Shown piece by piece: positions 27,442-36,282 of a stretch of DNA of 64,000 nt. The notes beneath the pieces were generated by a model that was given only the letters and a program-made list of their open reading frames with translations, had not been told where the DNA came from and ran no database searches. Position 1 is the first letter of the stretch. Every line of letters begins with the position of its first letter. Source of the DNA: Limnohabitans sp. (GTDB taxonomy: Bacteria; Pseudomonadota; Gammaproteobacteria; Burkholderiales; Burkholderiaceae_C); contig NZ_JAOASQ010000038.1 in assembly GCF_030158565.1 (NCBI RefSeq), forward strand, positions 1 to 64,000, given 5' to 3'. The translations under genes and the position numbers were made by a program.

Positions 27442-28455
27442 ATGTTCAGTTTCTTCCGCAAAAAATCCCCGCCAGAGCCGGCGAAATCCTCCCCAACCGC
27501 CGAAAACACGGCCAGCGCCAGCACGCCTGCTGCGGTGCCCGCGCCTGAAGCCCCCGCCCGCCAGGGCTGGCTGGACCGCCTGAAAAACGGTCTGCGCAAG
27601 ACCGGCTCCAACATCGCCACGGTGTTCACGGGCACGCGCATCGACGACGAACTCTACGAAGAGCTCGAAACCGCCTTGCTGATGGCGGACACCGGTGTCA
27701 AAGCGACCGAACACCTGTTGCAAGACTTGAAACGCCGCGTCAAGGAAGCCAAGGCCACCGAACCCGCGCAGGTCAAAGGCCTGCTGGCCGAGGCCATCGC
27801 CGACTTGCTGCGGGTCTTGCAAAAGCCCCTCGAAATTGGCGCCCACCACCCCACGGTGATCATGGTGGCTGGCGTCAACGGGGCGGGCAAAACCACCTCG
27901 ATCGGCAAACTCACCAAACACCTGGCCGATGGCGGCCAAAGCGTCTTGCTGGCCGCAGCCGACACCTTCCGTGCAGCAGCGCGTGAACAGTTGGCCGTCT
28001 GGGCCGACCGCAACACGGTCGAGATCGTCAGCCAGGAAGGCGGCGACCCAGCGGCCGTGAGCTTTGATGCCGTGACCGCAGGCCGCGCGCGCGGCCGCGA
28101 TGTGGTGCTGGTGGACACGGCAGGCCGCCTGCCCACCCAGCTGCACCTGATGGAAGAGCTGAAAAAAATCAAGCGTGTGGTGCAAAAGGCCGAGGCCACG
28201 GCACCGCACGAGGTGCTGCTGGTGATTGACGGCAACACCGGACAGAACGCCCTGGCCCAAGTGAAAGCTTTTGACGACACACTGGGCCTGACGGGCCTGA
28301 TCGTGACCAAGCTGGACGGCACGGCCAAGGGCGGTGTGCTGTGCGCCATCGCCCGCGAAAAACCCATCCCGGTGTACTTCATCGGTGTGGGCGAAAAACT
28401 GGAAGACCTTGAAACTTTTGACGCCAGCGAATTCGCGCAGGCCTTGCTGAGCTGA
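27442..28455 (+). CDS. ftsY: Signal recognition particle receptor FtsY
   Basis: SRP-GTPase receptor docking ribosome-SRP complexes at the inner membrane, 337 residues. It has a short, Pro/Ala/Glu-rich N-terminal tail in place of the long acidic A domain of E. coli, then the N domain (WLDRLKNGLRKTGSNI), and the G domain with GVNGAGKTTSIGKL (P-loop), DTFRAAAREQL, DTAGRLPTQ, TKLDGTAKGG and GVGEKLEDLETF. The ATG at 27442 (MFSFFRKK) is preferred to one at 27421. Confidence 0.96.
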   Translation: MFSFFRKKSPPEPAKSSPTAENTASASTPAAVPAPEAPARQGWLDRLKNGLRKTGSNIATVFTGTRIDDELYEELETALLMADTGVKATEHLLQDLKRRVKEAKATEPAQVKGLLAEAIADLLRVLQKPLEIGAHHPTVIMVAGVNGAGKTTSIGKLTKHLADGGQSVLLAAADTFRAAAREQLAVWADRNTVEIVSQEGGDPAAVSFDAVTAGRARGRDVVLVDTAGRLPTQLHLMEELKKIKRVVQKAEATAPHEVLLVIDGNTGQNALAQVKAFDDTLGLTGLIVTKLDGTAKGGVLCAIAREKPIPVYFIGVGEKLEDLETFDASEFAQALLS

Positions 28456-28459
28456 AGCC

Positions 28460-28576
28460 ATGACCACCGCCCGGCTGAACTCGCCGGGCCACAAGCTGGC
28501 CGCCTTCGCCCGCCACGGCGTTGACCAAGCTGCCGTGCTGGGCCGCGCCCCCTCAGGCCTGCTGATGGCGCACTGA
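28460..28576 (+). CDS. Possible 38-residue small protein (doubtful)
   Basis: An ATG five bases after the ftsY stop opens 38 codons (MTTARLNSPGHKLAAF...LLMAH) with GC-rich third positions like the neighbours. There is no good ribosome-binding site and no recognisable family. It may be a remnant of a longer gene or chance. Confidence 0.2.
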   Translation: MTTARLNSPGHKLAAFARHGVDQAAVLGRAPSGLLMAH

Positions 28577-28621
28577 TCGCTCTACCTGTTACACCTGCTC
28601 ACGGCTTCTGTGTTTCAGGTA

Positions 28622-28648
28622 TTAGCACTCACTCTCAGGGAGTGCTAA
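28622..28648 (+). promoter_or_regulatory. CIRCE operator (HrcA site) upstream of rpoH
   Basis: TTAGCACTC-N9-GAGTGCTAA is a perfect 9-9-9 inverted repeat, identical to the consensus CIRCE bound by the heat-shock repressor HrcA. It ends 27 bases before the rpoH start, and the AAGGAG ribosome-binding site lies between. HrcA control of the heat-shock sigma factor gene is a direct prediction. Confidence 0.95.
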
Positions 28649-28675
28649 TATGTATGGATTGAAAGGAGTTCTGGT

Positions 28676-29608
28676 ATGACTACTCAAACCATTTCCCCGG
28701 CCACCGCGGTGACACTGAGCAATCCATGGGCCGTGGTGCCTTCGCTGGGTCACCTTGACGCGTACATCTCTGCGGTCAACCGCATGCCCATGCTCACCCT
28801 TGAGGAAGAGCAAGAAGCCGCCCGCCAACTCAAAGCCAACGACGATTTGGAAGCTGCCCGCAAGCTGGTGCTCTCGCACCTGCGTCTGGTGGTGTCCGTG
28901 TCGCGCCAATACCTGGGCTATGGCCTGCCACACGGCGACCTGATCCAGGAAGGCAATGTGGGCCTGATGAAGGCCGTCAAGCGTTTCGACCCAGACCAAG
29001 GCGTTCGTCTCGTCAGCTATGCGCTGCACTGGATCAAGGCCGAAATCCACGAGTACATCCTGAAAAACTGGCGCATGGTCAAGGTCGCCACGACCAAGGC
29101 CCAGCGCAAGCTGTTTTTCAACCTGCGCTCCATGAAGCAAGGCTTCAAGGCCGAAGCCGAAGAAGGCACGCACCGCGACACCTTAACGCCCGAGCAGGTC
29201 GACTCGATGGCGCACAGCCTGAATGTCAAGCGGGAAGAAGTCATCGAGATGGAAATGCGCATGTCCGGCGGCGATGTGCTGCTCGACCCCGCGCCATCCG
29301 ACGATGGCGAGCAGGCTTTTGGCCCCATTGCGTACTTGGCCGATGGCAGCCACGAACCCACCGCCATGATCGAAGCACACCAGCGCGACGTGATGGCCAG
29401 CGATGGCCTGGCTGCTGCGCTGAACGCGCTGGACGAACGCAGCCGCCGCATCGTGGAAGAGCGCTGGCTCAAGGTCAACGACAACGGCTCAGGTGGCATG
29501 ACGCTGCACGACCTGGCAGCCGAGTACGGCGTGAGTGCCGAGCGCATCCGCCAGATCGAAGTGGCGGCCATGAAGAAGATGAAAAAGGCGCTTGTCGAGT
29601 TCGCATAA
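28676..29608 (+). CDS. rpoH: RNA polymerase heat-shock sigma factor, sigma-32
   Basis: Sigma factor of 310 residues directing polymerase to heat-shock promoters. Region 2 has DLIQEGNVGLMKAVKRFDP and the -10-reading SYALHWIKAEIHEYIL; the diagnostic RpoH box QRKLFFNLR is at residues 143-151; region 4 ends with the helix-turn-helix LAAEYGVSAERIRQIEVAAM. AAGGAG lies seven bases before the ATG. A perfect CIRCE operator lies just upstream, and a strong terminator follows, so it is monocistronic. Confidence 0.97.
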   Translation: MTTQTISPATAVTLSNPWAVVPSLGHLDAYISAVNRMPMLTLEEEQEAARQLKANDDLEAARKLVLSHLRLVVSVSRQYLGYGLPHGDLIQEGNVGLMKAVKRFDPDQGVRLVSYALHWIKAEIHEYILKNWRMVKVATTKAQRKLFFNLRSMKQGFKAEAEEGTHRDTLTPEQVDSMAHSLNVKREEVIEMEMRMSGGDVLLDPAPSDDGEQAFGPIAYLADGSHEPTAMIEAHQRDVMASDGLAAALNALDERSRRIVEERWLKVNDNGSGGMTLHDLAAEYGVSAERIRQIEVAAMKKMKKALVEFA

Positions 29609-29631
29609 AACCCGATGACCCTGAATCACCG

Positions 29632-29658
29632 TACCCGGCCATGGCCGGGTATTTTTTT
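29632..29658 (+). terminator. Rho-independent terminator of rpoH
   Basis: Stem TACCCGGCC/GGCCGGGTA around an AT (in practice CATG) loop, followed directly by seven Ts, 23 bases after the rpoH stop. Confidence 0.95.
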
Positions 29659-29746
29659 ACATGCCCAGTCAATCTTTTGTCGTTTGCCAAGGCTTGCAGC
29701 GTCTGCGCTAAAGTGGCAGCTGTTGAGATGTTTTGGAGATCCCCTG

Positions 29747-30742
29747 ATGCGCTTGCACACCCTGCCCTTTCTTTCCCGCCGTTCCTTGTTGAGCGCTGCG
29801 GCCCTGGCCTTCGGTCTGGGCACTGCCGTGGCACAGGCCGCTGGCGAGTGGCCCAGCCAGCCTCTCAAGCTGGTGGTCGGCTTTCCGGCTGGCTCCAGCC
29901 CCGATTTGACAGCACGCGCACTGGCCGAACCTTTGGGCAAGGCCTTGGGGCAAACCGTGATCGTTGAAAACAAAGTAGGCGCAGGCGGCAACATCGCTGC
30001 CGACTTTGTGGCGAAGTCCACCGATGGGCACACCGTGGGTTTGATGATCAACGGCAACATGACGATTGCCCGCATCCTCAATCCCAAAGTGCCTTACGAC
30101 CCTTTGAAGGATCTTGCACCGGTGAGCCTGATCGGCACCGCCCCCCTGCTGCTGGCTGCACCGGCCAATGCCTCAGGCAGCACACCCGCCCAATGGCTGG
30201 CAGATGCCCGCCAAGCTGGCAACAAGCTGAGCTATGGCTCCCCAGGCGTAGGTACCGTGGCGCATCTGGGCATGGAGTTGCTCAAGGCGCAAACGGGCAT
30301 TGACCCGGTGCATGTGCCCTACCCTGGTAACCCACAAATCATGAACGCCATGATGGGCGGTCAAATCCAGTTGGCGCTGCTGCCACCCGCCATGGCCCTG
30401 ACACAGGTGCGCGCCGGCAAGCTGCGCGCCATCGGAACCACCAGCACCGGCCGCAGCACGCTGGCACCCGATGTGAGCAGCCTCGCCGAGATCGGCGTCA
30501 AGAATTACCAGCTGGAGATCTGGAACGCCGTGGCTGCGCCAGCGTCAATGCCGTCTGCCGTGCTGAACAAACTGTCGGCGACCGTGAGCGAGATCGTGCG
30601 TTCACCCGAGATGCGTGCGCGTTTGTTCCAGCAAGGCTGGCAGGTGGTGGGTTCATCGCCCGAGGGTTTGCGCAACCGCATTCAGGCCGACACCAAGGCA
30701 CTGGGCGACATCATCGTGCGCCAGAAAATTCAGATCAATTGA
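29747..30742 (+). CDS. Bug/TctC-type periplasmic solute receptor
   Basis: Tripartite tricarboxylate transporter receptor-family binding protein, 331 residues. The N-terminus has a signal peptide with a twin arginine (LSRRSLLSAAALAFGLG...AQA). The mature part shows the family segments WPSQPLKLVVGFPAGSSPD, GQTVIVENKVGAGGNIAAD and YGSPGVGTVAHLGMELL. The ATG at 29747 is chosen; upstream frame runs into the rpoH terminator. No permease is adjacent; tctA/tctB are 18 kb away, and Bug receptors are often orphans in Burkholderiales. Ligand unknown. Confidence 0.92.
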   Translation: MRLHTLPFLSRRSLLSAAALAFGLGTAVAQAAGEWPSQPLKLVVGFPAGSSPDLTARALAEPLGKALGQTVIVENKVGAGGNIAADFVAKSTDGHTVGLMINGNMTIARILNPKVPYDPLKDLAPVSLIGTAPLLLAAPANASGSTPAQWLADARQAGNKLSYGSPGVGTVAHLGMELLKAQTGIDPVHVPYPGNPQIMNAMMGGQIQLALLPPAMALTQVRAGKLRAIGTTSTGRSTLAPDVSSLAEIGVKNYQLEIWNAVAAPASMPSAVLNKLSATVSEIVRSPEMRARLFQQGWQVVGSSPEGLRNRIQADTKALGDIIVRQKIQIN

Positions 30743-30750
30743 TCCGATCC

Positions 30751-30766
30751 GGGGCGCCAGCGCCCC
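30751..30766. terminator. Possible hairpin between convergent receptor and SCO genes
   Basis: GGGGCG/CGCCCC, 6 bp with a 4-nt CCAG loop, lies in the 39-base gap between two convergent genes. No T-tract is present, so termination is only suggested by position. Confidence 0.35.
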
Positions 30767-30781
30767 GACAGTCACCTGACG

Positions 30782-31369
30782 TCACTTGAGCAAGATCTTG
30801 ACGTCTTCGGCCAAGGCCGCTGCGCCGCTGCCATAACGGTTGTACAAGCGGACCCGACCTTGCGGGTCGAAGGTGAAGCTGCCTGCAGAGTGGTCCATGG
30901 TGTAGCTGGTGGGCGTTTTGCCTTCGACCTTCTTGTAGTAAATCTTGAAGTCTTTGGTGACCTTGGGCAATTGCTCCAAGGTTGGACGCAAAGCCACAAA
31001 ATTCGGATCAAAGTTGGCCATGTAGGCCTTGAGCAGCTCGGCCGTGTCGCGCTCAGGGTCCACCGTGATGAACACGCCTTGCAGCCGCTCACCGTCCTTG
31101 CCCAGCAGGCGTTTGACCTCGGCCAGCTCCTGCATGGAGGTCGGACACACATCGGGGCATTGGGTGTAACCAAAAAACACAATCACGGCCTTGCCTGCAA
31201 AGTCCTTGAGCGTGCGGACCTGACCATTGTGGTCTGCCAGTTCCCAGCCTTGGGCATAGTCAGCGCCTGTGATGTCCACGCCGCGGAATGCGGGCTTGTC
31301 CTGACCGCAACCGCTCAGAGCCAGCACAGCTGTGAGCGCGAATCCGCCGAGCAATTGACGTTTGTTCAT
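30782..31369 (-). CDS. SCO1/SenC/PrrC-family copper chaperone (lipoprotein)
   Basis: Thioredoxin-fold assembly factor that helps deliver copper to the CuA site of cytochrome oxidase, 195 residues. A lipobox LALSGC marks it as an inner-membrane-anchored periplasmic lipoprotein. The copper ligands are visible: FFGYTQCPDVCPTSM (CxxxC) and the later histidine in YTMDHSAGSF. Last gene of the ctaA-ctaB-sco run, six bases after ctaB. Confidence 0.94.
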   Translation of the reverse strand: MNKRQLLGGFALTAVLALSGCGQDKPAFRGVDITGADYAQGWELADHNGQVRTLKDFAGKAVIVFFGYTQCPDVCPTSMQELAEVKRLLGKDGERLQGVFITVDPERDTAELLKAYMANFDPNFVALRPTLEQLPKVTKDFKIYYKKVEGKTPTSYTMDHSAGSFTFDPQGRVRLYNRYGSGAAALAEDVKILLK

Positions 31370-31375
31370 GGGTAC

Positions 31376-32266
31376 TCAGAAAAGGTAGTGGTCCACCAAG
31401 AGCGCCGCGAACAAGGCGCTGAGGTGAATCAAGGAGAACCGGAAAGTCTTGCGGGCCAATTCGTCAGAATAAGCACGGAACAAGGCCACGGCATACGCGA
31501 TGAAGCCGATGCTCAAGACCACCGCCACGATCAGGTAGAGCCAGGAACTCATGCCGTACACAAAGGGCATCAGGCATGCGGCCATCAAAACCACCGTGTA
31601 CAAGAGGATCTGCAAACGTGTGAATTCGTTACCGTGCGTCACGGGCAGCATGGGCAGGCCCGACTTGCGATAGTCCTCGACGCGGTAAAGCGCCAGCGCC
31701 CAAAAGTGCGGAGGGGTCCACAAAAAGATGATCAAAAACAAGATCAGCGCTTCCGGGCCCACATCGCCGGTCATGGCGGCCCAGCCCAGCACCGGCGGCA
31801 TGGCGCCGCTGGCGCCACCGATCACGATGTTTTGCGGCGTGAGCGGTTTCAGGATCACGGTGTAGATGATGGCGTAGCCCACAAAGGTGGCAAAGGTCAG
31901 CCACATGGTCAACGGGTTGACCATCAGGTACAAAATGGCCGAGCCCACCGCACACAGGGCAGCAGAAAACAACAAGGCCTGACGGTCGCTCAGCTCGCCT
32001 TTGGCGGTGGGACGCCAAGCGGTGCGCTTCATTTTCGCATCGATGGTTTTTTCAACCAGGCAGTTGAAAGCCGCCGCCGCTGCGGCCACCAACCAGATGC
32101 CCAGACAAGCCCAAAAACCCAACAACACCTCCGGTAAACGTGGCACGCCAGGCACCGCCAGCACCATGCCGATCAGTGCGCAAAAAACGATCAGTTGAAT
32201 GACACGGGGTTTGGTCAGCGCGTTGTATTGGCGCCAGACGGAGGGAGAAGCAGTCGCAGCAGTCAT
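31376..32266 (-). CDS. ctaB: Protoheme IX farnesyltransferase (heme O synthase)
   Basis: UbiA-family polytopic membrane prenyltransferase (also cyoE) making heme O from protoheme, 296 residues with about nine helices. The aspartate-rich prenyl-binding region is represented by the [15 protein letters not shown] motif, followed by [16 protein letters not shown] and the second loop [16 protein letters not shown]. The ATG overlaps the ctaA stop by four bases; together they supply heme A to the oxidase encoded upstream. Confidence 0.95.
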   Translation of the reverse strand: MTAATASPSVWRQYNALTKPRVIQLIVFCALIGMVLAVPGVPRLPEVLLGFWACLGIWLVAAAAAAFNCLVEKTIDAKMKRTAWRPTAKGELSDRQALLFSAALCAVGSAILYLMVNPLTMWLTFATFVGYAIIYTVILKPLTPQNIVIGGASGAMPPVLGWAAMTGDVGPEALILFLIIFLWTPPHFWALALYRVEDYRKSGLPMLPVTHGNEFTRLQILLYTVVLMAACLMPFVYGMSSWLYLIVAVVLSIGFIAYAVALFRAYSDELARKTFRFSLIHLSALFAALLVDHYLF

Positions 32267-33435
32267 GCAGCAGGCCTTGTGTCAAAAGAAGAACGCTCAC
32301 CTGCGTCGGTGCGCGGTGAACTCACAGAAATATCTGAACGGCTGATGCCCAGCGCCCAGGTCAACACCAACACCAGGGCCGATGCCCCGCCGGTGTGCAA
32401 CACCGCGGCCACCAAAGGCCAGTCCAACACCACATTGCTCAGGCCCGTGGCCAACTGCAATGCGGACAAAATCAACAAGGCTTGCGCCAAGCGCTGCATG
32501 CCTGCAACCCGACGCAGACGCCAGCCCACACTGATGAGCACCGCCAACACAAGCCAAGCTGCACTGCGGTGGATGAAGTGGATGGTGGTCAAAGCCGCAA
32601 AAGGCAAGACCTGCCCCTCCACGGTGTGGCCCAGATCGCGCCACAGCGCGAAGCCCTGCCAATTGAGCGAGGGCACCCAAGTGCCGTTGCAAAACGGAAA
32701 GCCTGTGCACGCAAGCACCGCGTAGTTGGTGCTCACCCAGCCGCCCAAAGCAATTTGCAGCCAAAGCAAGCAAAAGGCCAGCCACAGCCCACGGCGCAGT
32801 GCAGGTGACACCGCAAGGCTTTGCCAACCGTCATACCGCACCGCCTGAGCGGCCAGCAAAGCCAGCAAGCCGATGCCAAACAGCAAATGCAAAGTCACGA
32901 TGGCAGGAAACAGTTTCATCGTCACTGTCAAGGCACCGAAAGCGCCTTGCAGGCAGACCCACAGCAAAGTGAACGTTGGCCAACCGGGGTTCACGGCTTG
33001 CGCTGGGTCTCGACGGCGCTGGCGCCAGGTCATCACCGCCAAGCTCAGGATCAAAACCCCCACACCTGTGGCCAGGTAGCGGTGCACCATCTCGACCCAT
33101 GCCTTGCCATGCGTGACAGGGCCTGTGGGCATGGCCGATTGCGCCGCCTCGATGTGCAGCTGCGCACCCACCGGCGTGGCACTGCCATAGCATCCTGGCC
33201 AATCGGGGCAGCCCAGGCCCGAGTCGGTCAGGCGGGTGAAGGCACCAAACAAGATCAGATCGAAGGTCAGGAACAAGGTCAGCATGGTCAGGGCTTGCAG
33301 GCGCCGCCCTGCAGACGCGTGTCGATGGCGCAAAACCCACCACGCCAGGGGCAGCACAGCCAATGCCAGTCCGACACCCATCACTTGCAAGATGGGATTG
33401 AGGTTGTACAGGTCCACCGTGCTCATGTGCATCAC
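32263..33435 (-). CDS. ctaA: Heme A synthase (CtaA/COX15)
   Basis: Eight-helix membrane monooxygenase converting heme O to heme A, 390 residues. Conserved heme-ligand histidines lie in [25 protein letters not shown] and [33 protein letters not shown] is the hallmark first loop with its cysteine pair. Stop and start overlap by four bases with neighbours on both sides, depending on the start of the preceding gene. Confidence 0.95.
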   Translation of the reverse strand: MMHMSTVDLYNLNPILQVMGVGLALAVLPLAWWVLRHRHASAGRRLQALTMLTLFLTFDLILFGAFTRLTDSGLGCPDWPGCYGSATPVGAQLHIEAAQSAMPTGPVTHGKAWVEMVHRYLATGVGVLILSLAVMTWRQRRRDPAQAVNPGWPTFTLLWVCLQGAFGALTVTMKLFPAIVTLHLLFGIGLLALLAAQAVRYDGWQSLAVSPALRRGLWLAFCLLWLQIALGGWVSTNYAVLACTGFPFCNGTWVPSLNWQGFALWRDLGHTVEGQVLPFAALTTIHFIHRSAAWLVLAVLISVGWRLRRVAGMQRLAQALLILSALQLATGLSNVVLDWPLVAAVLHTGGASALVLVLTWALGISRSDISVSSPRTDAGERSSFDTRPAA

Positions 33436-34082
33436 CGGCCAGCTTTATCCCAGAAGGCTGAGGCACGCATCAAACGGTCCAAATCCTTCTTGGCTTTGGA
33501 GGCGCCCGCCACATCCATGTGCGCTGGAAAGCGCATCATGAAATGACCCATGGGGTCGATCACATACAAATGGTCTTCGACCGAACGACCTTCAGCGGGA
33601 CTCAGCCAAGTTTTCACAACATCTGGCAGTACGCGAAGAACGTGGGCCTGATTCAAGGCGGGCAGCAAAGTAGCGTCCACCGGCGCGTCATCTGTGAGTA
33701 CCCAGACACGCTCGAGCCTGTCCTTTTCCTTGCCCATGATTTCACGCAATTGCCGCTGAAAATAGAGGTTCTGTTTGCAGGCCTCTGCACAAATTGCCGA
33801 ACTCACCGAGACCAGCAACCACTGGCCTTTCAAGGTGGACAAAGTGACTTCTTGCCCTTGCAGATTGAGCGCACGAGCGGTCGGCAGGTCAACCTGTGGC
33901 GTGATCAACTCGCCGTAATGCCGACGGGCCTCGGGTCGGACCACGTAATAAGTGAAATACGAAGCGATGACAGGCGCAGCACAGGCCAACAAAAGTGCCA
34001 GCATTTTCCAGCGGCCTGAATGGGTGCGCTGCGCATCTGCTTGCGCGACATCAGCTGGCAGCGGCAAAGCGTGCACGGTCAT
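33432..34082 (-). CDS. Membrane-anchored SCO/thioredoxin-like cytochrome oxidase assembly protein
   Basis: About 216 residues: one N-terminal transmembrane helix (MLALLLACAAPVIASYFTYYVV) and a periplasmic thioredoxin-like domain. It has a CxxxC pair, SSAICAEACKQNLYF, and a later histidine in VEDHLYVIDPMG, echoing the copper site of SCO proteins without the CP-x-x-CP sequence. It is a regular resident of betaproteobacterial cox clusters. The start is uncertain: ATG at 34082 clears the SURF1 gene by 13 bases, while ATG at 34145 would overlap it by 50. Confidence 0.8.
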   Translation of the reverse strand: MTVHALPLPADVAQADAQRTHSGRWKMLALLLACAAPVIASYFTYYVVRPEARRHYGELITPQVDLPTARALNLQGQEVTLSTLKGQWLLVSVSSAICAEACKQNLYFQRQLREIMGKEKDRLERVWVLTDDAPVDATLLPALNQAHVLRVLPDVVKTWLSPAEGRSVEDHLYVIDPMGHFMMRFPAHMDVAGASKAKKDLDRLMRASAFWDKAGR

Positions 34083-34095
34083 GCCCAAAGGTACA

Positions 34096-34836
34096 TCAGA
34101 CAATTCGTTTTTTTCTACGTGCTTGGACAATTTGAAACCAGACATAAAGTGATGCGATCAGGGCGCAAAGCCCGAACCATTGAAAAGCATATCCTTGGTG
34201 TTTTTCCACACCCGACGCCACCACAGGCCAATCACGCGCAAGCCCTTCGGAAGCTGTGCCAGTTTGGATCAGTGTGAAATTTTTCAGATCCAAACCAGTT
34301 TGCTGTCGAAAAGCGCCAAAGTCTAGATTTTGCCGTATGGCACCGGCTTCCACCCCGCCGAAATCGTACAGCCGTGACGGCCAAGGGGCCAATATCCCAG
34401 TGACTTCGACCATCCCCTCGGGCGTCTGCGTCAAAGGCAGTGCTTGTCTGTCATTGAAATCCCGTGGTGCCCAACCACGCTGCACCAGAACGACAGTGTC
34501 TGCTGAATCGAGCTGCATCGGCGTCATGACGTAAAAGCCAGCACGCCCGTTCATCTGTCGGTTTTCCAGGTACACCGTGTGCGCTTTGAGCCATCGTCCC
34601 CTGAGCACCATTGGTCGGTGCATCAGAGCGTTCAACTCTGTGGGCGAGATGGATGCGGAGAGACTGCGTCCATCGAGTACCGTCATGGCGCCGCGCTCGT
34701 CTTTGGCGGCCTGCAGCGCCAACTTTTCGGACCCACGGCCGACTTGCCACATGCCCAAGGAAAAGGTCAAAGCCATACCCAATGCGGCAGCCGCAAAAAT
34801 CAAAATGCTTTGGAAAGCCGGTCGGGACAGAGTCAT
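34096..34836 (-). CDS. SURF1-family cytochrome oxidase biogenesis protein
   Basis: Inner-membrane protein of 246 residues involved in heme A insertion or delivery to cytochrome c oxidase. Two transmembrane helices flank a periplasmic domain: ILIFAAAALGMALTFSLGMWQVGR at the start, GFQ-type HQGYAFQWFGLCALIASLYVWF at the end. VLVQRGWAPRDFNDR is the typical central motif. The start MTLSRPAF at 34836 lies 15 bases from the divergent DUF2909 gene. Confidence 0.92.
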   Translation of the reverse strand: MTLSRPAFQSILIFAAAALGMALTFSLGMWQVGRGSEKLALQAAKDERGAMTVLDGRSLSASISPTELNALMHRPMVLRGRWLKAHTVYLENRQMNGRAGFYVMTPMQLDSADTVVLVQRGWAPRDFNDRQALPLTQTPEGMVEVTGILAPWPSRLYDFGGVEAGAIRQNLDFGAFRQQTGLDLKNFTLIQTGTASEGLARDWPVVASGVEKHQGYAFQWFGLCALIASLYVWFQIVQARRKKRIV

Positions 34837-34851
34837 CGGATAATGCTGCTC

Positions 34852-35085
34852 ATGAAAATACTGGTTGCACTCGCTTTTTTGGCCATCTTGGCCAGCCTCG
34901 TTTCCGCCCTGCTTTACATGATGCGCAGTGGCACCCCGCGACAAGAGGGGGAGCCAGCGCGCAAGGGCAGCATGGCCACCGCTTTGGCACTGAGGGTCGG
35001 CTTGTCGATTGTGCTCTTTATCTGCGTCTTGATTTCCTGGAAGATGGGCTGGATTCAACCCACAGGCATTCCTGCTGGCGCCTGA
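34852..35085 (+). CDS. Twin-transmembrane protein, DUF2909 family
   Basis: Seventy-seven residues with two hydrophobic helices (MKILVALAFLAILASLVSALLYMM and ALRVGLSIVLFICVLISW) joined by a basic loop, matching the DUF2909 small membrane proteins found in betaproteobacterial cox clusters. Function unknown. It is the only plus-strand gene inside the cox cluster, convergent with ctaE and divergent from SURF1. An ATG at 34843 could add three residues. Confidence 0.8.
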   Translation: MKILVALAFLAILASLVSALLYMMRSGTPRQEGEPARKGSMATALALRVGLSIVLFICVLISWKMGWIQPTGIPAGA

Positions 35086-35104
35086 TCCATTGAGGACTCA
35101 GCAA

Positions 35105-35132
35105 CAAAAAAGCGCCCTGGGGCGCTTTTTTG
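35105..35132. terminator. Bidirectional Rho-independent terminator
   Basis: AAAAAAGCGCCC/GGGCGCTTTTTT, a perfect stem with a 2-nt core and A/T runs on both sides. It lies between the convergent DUF2909 and ctaE genes and can stop both transcripts. Confidence 0.93.
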
Positions 35133-35148
35133 TTGAGGCTGGAAGGCC

Positions 35149-36030
35149 TTACATCCAATAAACCAGGATGTACAGACCCAACCAGACCACGTCCACGAAG
35201 TGCCAATACCAAGCAGCGCCCTCGAAACCGAAGTGACGCTCAGGCGTGAAGTGGCCTTTTTGCAAACGCAAGGTGATGAACAAGAGCATCAACATGCCCA
35301 CGAACACGTGGAAACCGTGGAAACCGGTCAACATGTAGAAGGTGGAGCCGTAAATGCCCGAGGACAACTTCAAATTCATGTCATTCCAGGCATGTGCGTA
35401 CTCGTAGCCCTGGACAAACAGGAAAACAATACCCAGCAGCACAGTCATCCACATGAACTTGATGGTTTTACTGCGTTCACCATGTTGCATGGCATGGTGA
35501 GCAATGGTCAAGGTCACGCCTGAGGTCAGCAGCAAAGCCGTGTTGATGGTGGGCAGCCAAAACGGGCCCATCGTTTGGAAGGGCTCGACAATGCCCGCAG
35601 GAGAAGTGGTCGCACCTGCAACCATGCTTGGCCAAACCGCTTTGAAGTCTGGCCAGAGCAATGCGTTTTCAAGGCTGCCCAATGCAGGCACCGAGTGGGA
35701 ACGAGCCCACCACAAAGCGGTGAAAAACGCACCGAAGAACATCACTTCAGAGAAGATGAACCAGGTCATGCTCCAGCGGTAAGACAAGTCGATCTTGCGA
35801 CCGTATTGACCACCTTCGCTTTCAGCGATGGATTCTTTGAACCATTGGTACAAAACCGTCAACCACCAAATCAGGCCGAAAAACAGCGCATACATGCCCC
35901 AGCCTGAGCCGTTGATCCATTGGCCTGCGCCCAAGATCACGAAGAACAAACCAATGGCCGCCATCACCGGGTGACGCGACTCATGGGGTACGAAGTAATA
36001 AGGCGTAGTGCCGTGTGCTGTGGAACTCAT
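35149..36030 (-). CDS. ctaE: Cytochrome c oxidase subunit III
   Basis: Seven-helix membrane subunit of the heme-copper oxidase, 293 residues. YYFVPHESRHPVMAAIGLF, EVMFFGAFFTALWWAR, TINTALLLTSGVTLTIAHHAM, and GFHGFHVFVGMLML with the closing WYWHFVDVVWLGLYILVYW are all family hallmarks. It is the last gene of the run from ctaC, ending at a bidirectional terminator. Confidence 0.97.
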   Translation of the reverse strand: MSSTAHGTTPYYFVPHESRHPVMAAIGLFFVILGAGQWINGSGWGMYALFFGLIWWLTVLYQWFKESIAESEGGQYGRKIDLSYRWSMTWFIFSEVMFFGAFFTALWWARSHSVPALGSLENALLWPDFKAVWPSMVAGATTSPAGIVEPFQTMGPFWLPTINTALLLTSGVTLTIAHHAMQHGERSKTIKFMWMTVLLGIVFLFVQGYEYAHAWNDMNLKLSSGIYGSTFYMLTGFHGFHVFVGMLMLLFITLRLQKGHFTPERHFGFEGAAWYWHFVDVVWLGLYILVYWM

Positions 36031-36069
36031 ACTGACTCCTGCTCTCTTTTCTAAATCGAATCTTGGGGT

Positions 36070-36282
36070 TTAAAGACCCGTGGGTTGAACCACGACCCAA
36101 TTGACCAGGGCAACGAGCCCCAGCACAAACAACAAAGCGGCTGCAATGCCCACACCTAGGATGTGGAAGGGATTGAGCTTTTCAATGTCTTTTTGGTACT
36201 CCGCGTTTTTGCGGACACCGATGAATGACCACAACACGGCCTGCACCGTGCGGATCAAAGAGCCTTGGCGCTGTTCACTCAT
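36070..36282 (-). CDS. Small membrane protein, DUF2970 family
   Basis: Seventy residues with an amphipathic N-terminus (LIRTVQAVLWSFIGVRK), a KLNPFHILGVG turn and one C-terminal transmembrane helix. It matches the DUF2970 proteins of betaproteobacterial cox operons, proposed only by context to aid oxidase assembly. Its start overlaps the ctaG stop by four bases. Confidence 0.88.
   Translation of the reverse strand: MSEQRQGSLIRTVQAVLWSFIGVRKNAEYQKDIEKLNPFHILGVGIAAALLFVLGLVALVNWVVVQPTGL

Noticed and set aside
33432-34145. Longer start (34145) of the SCO-like cox protein
   Set aside because: It would overlap SURF1 by 50 bases and has no ribosome-binding site; kept only as an alternative.
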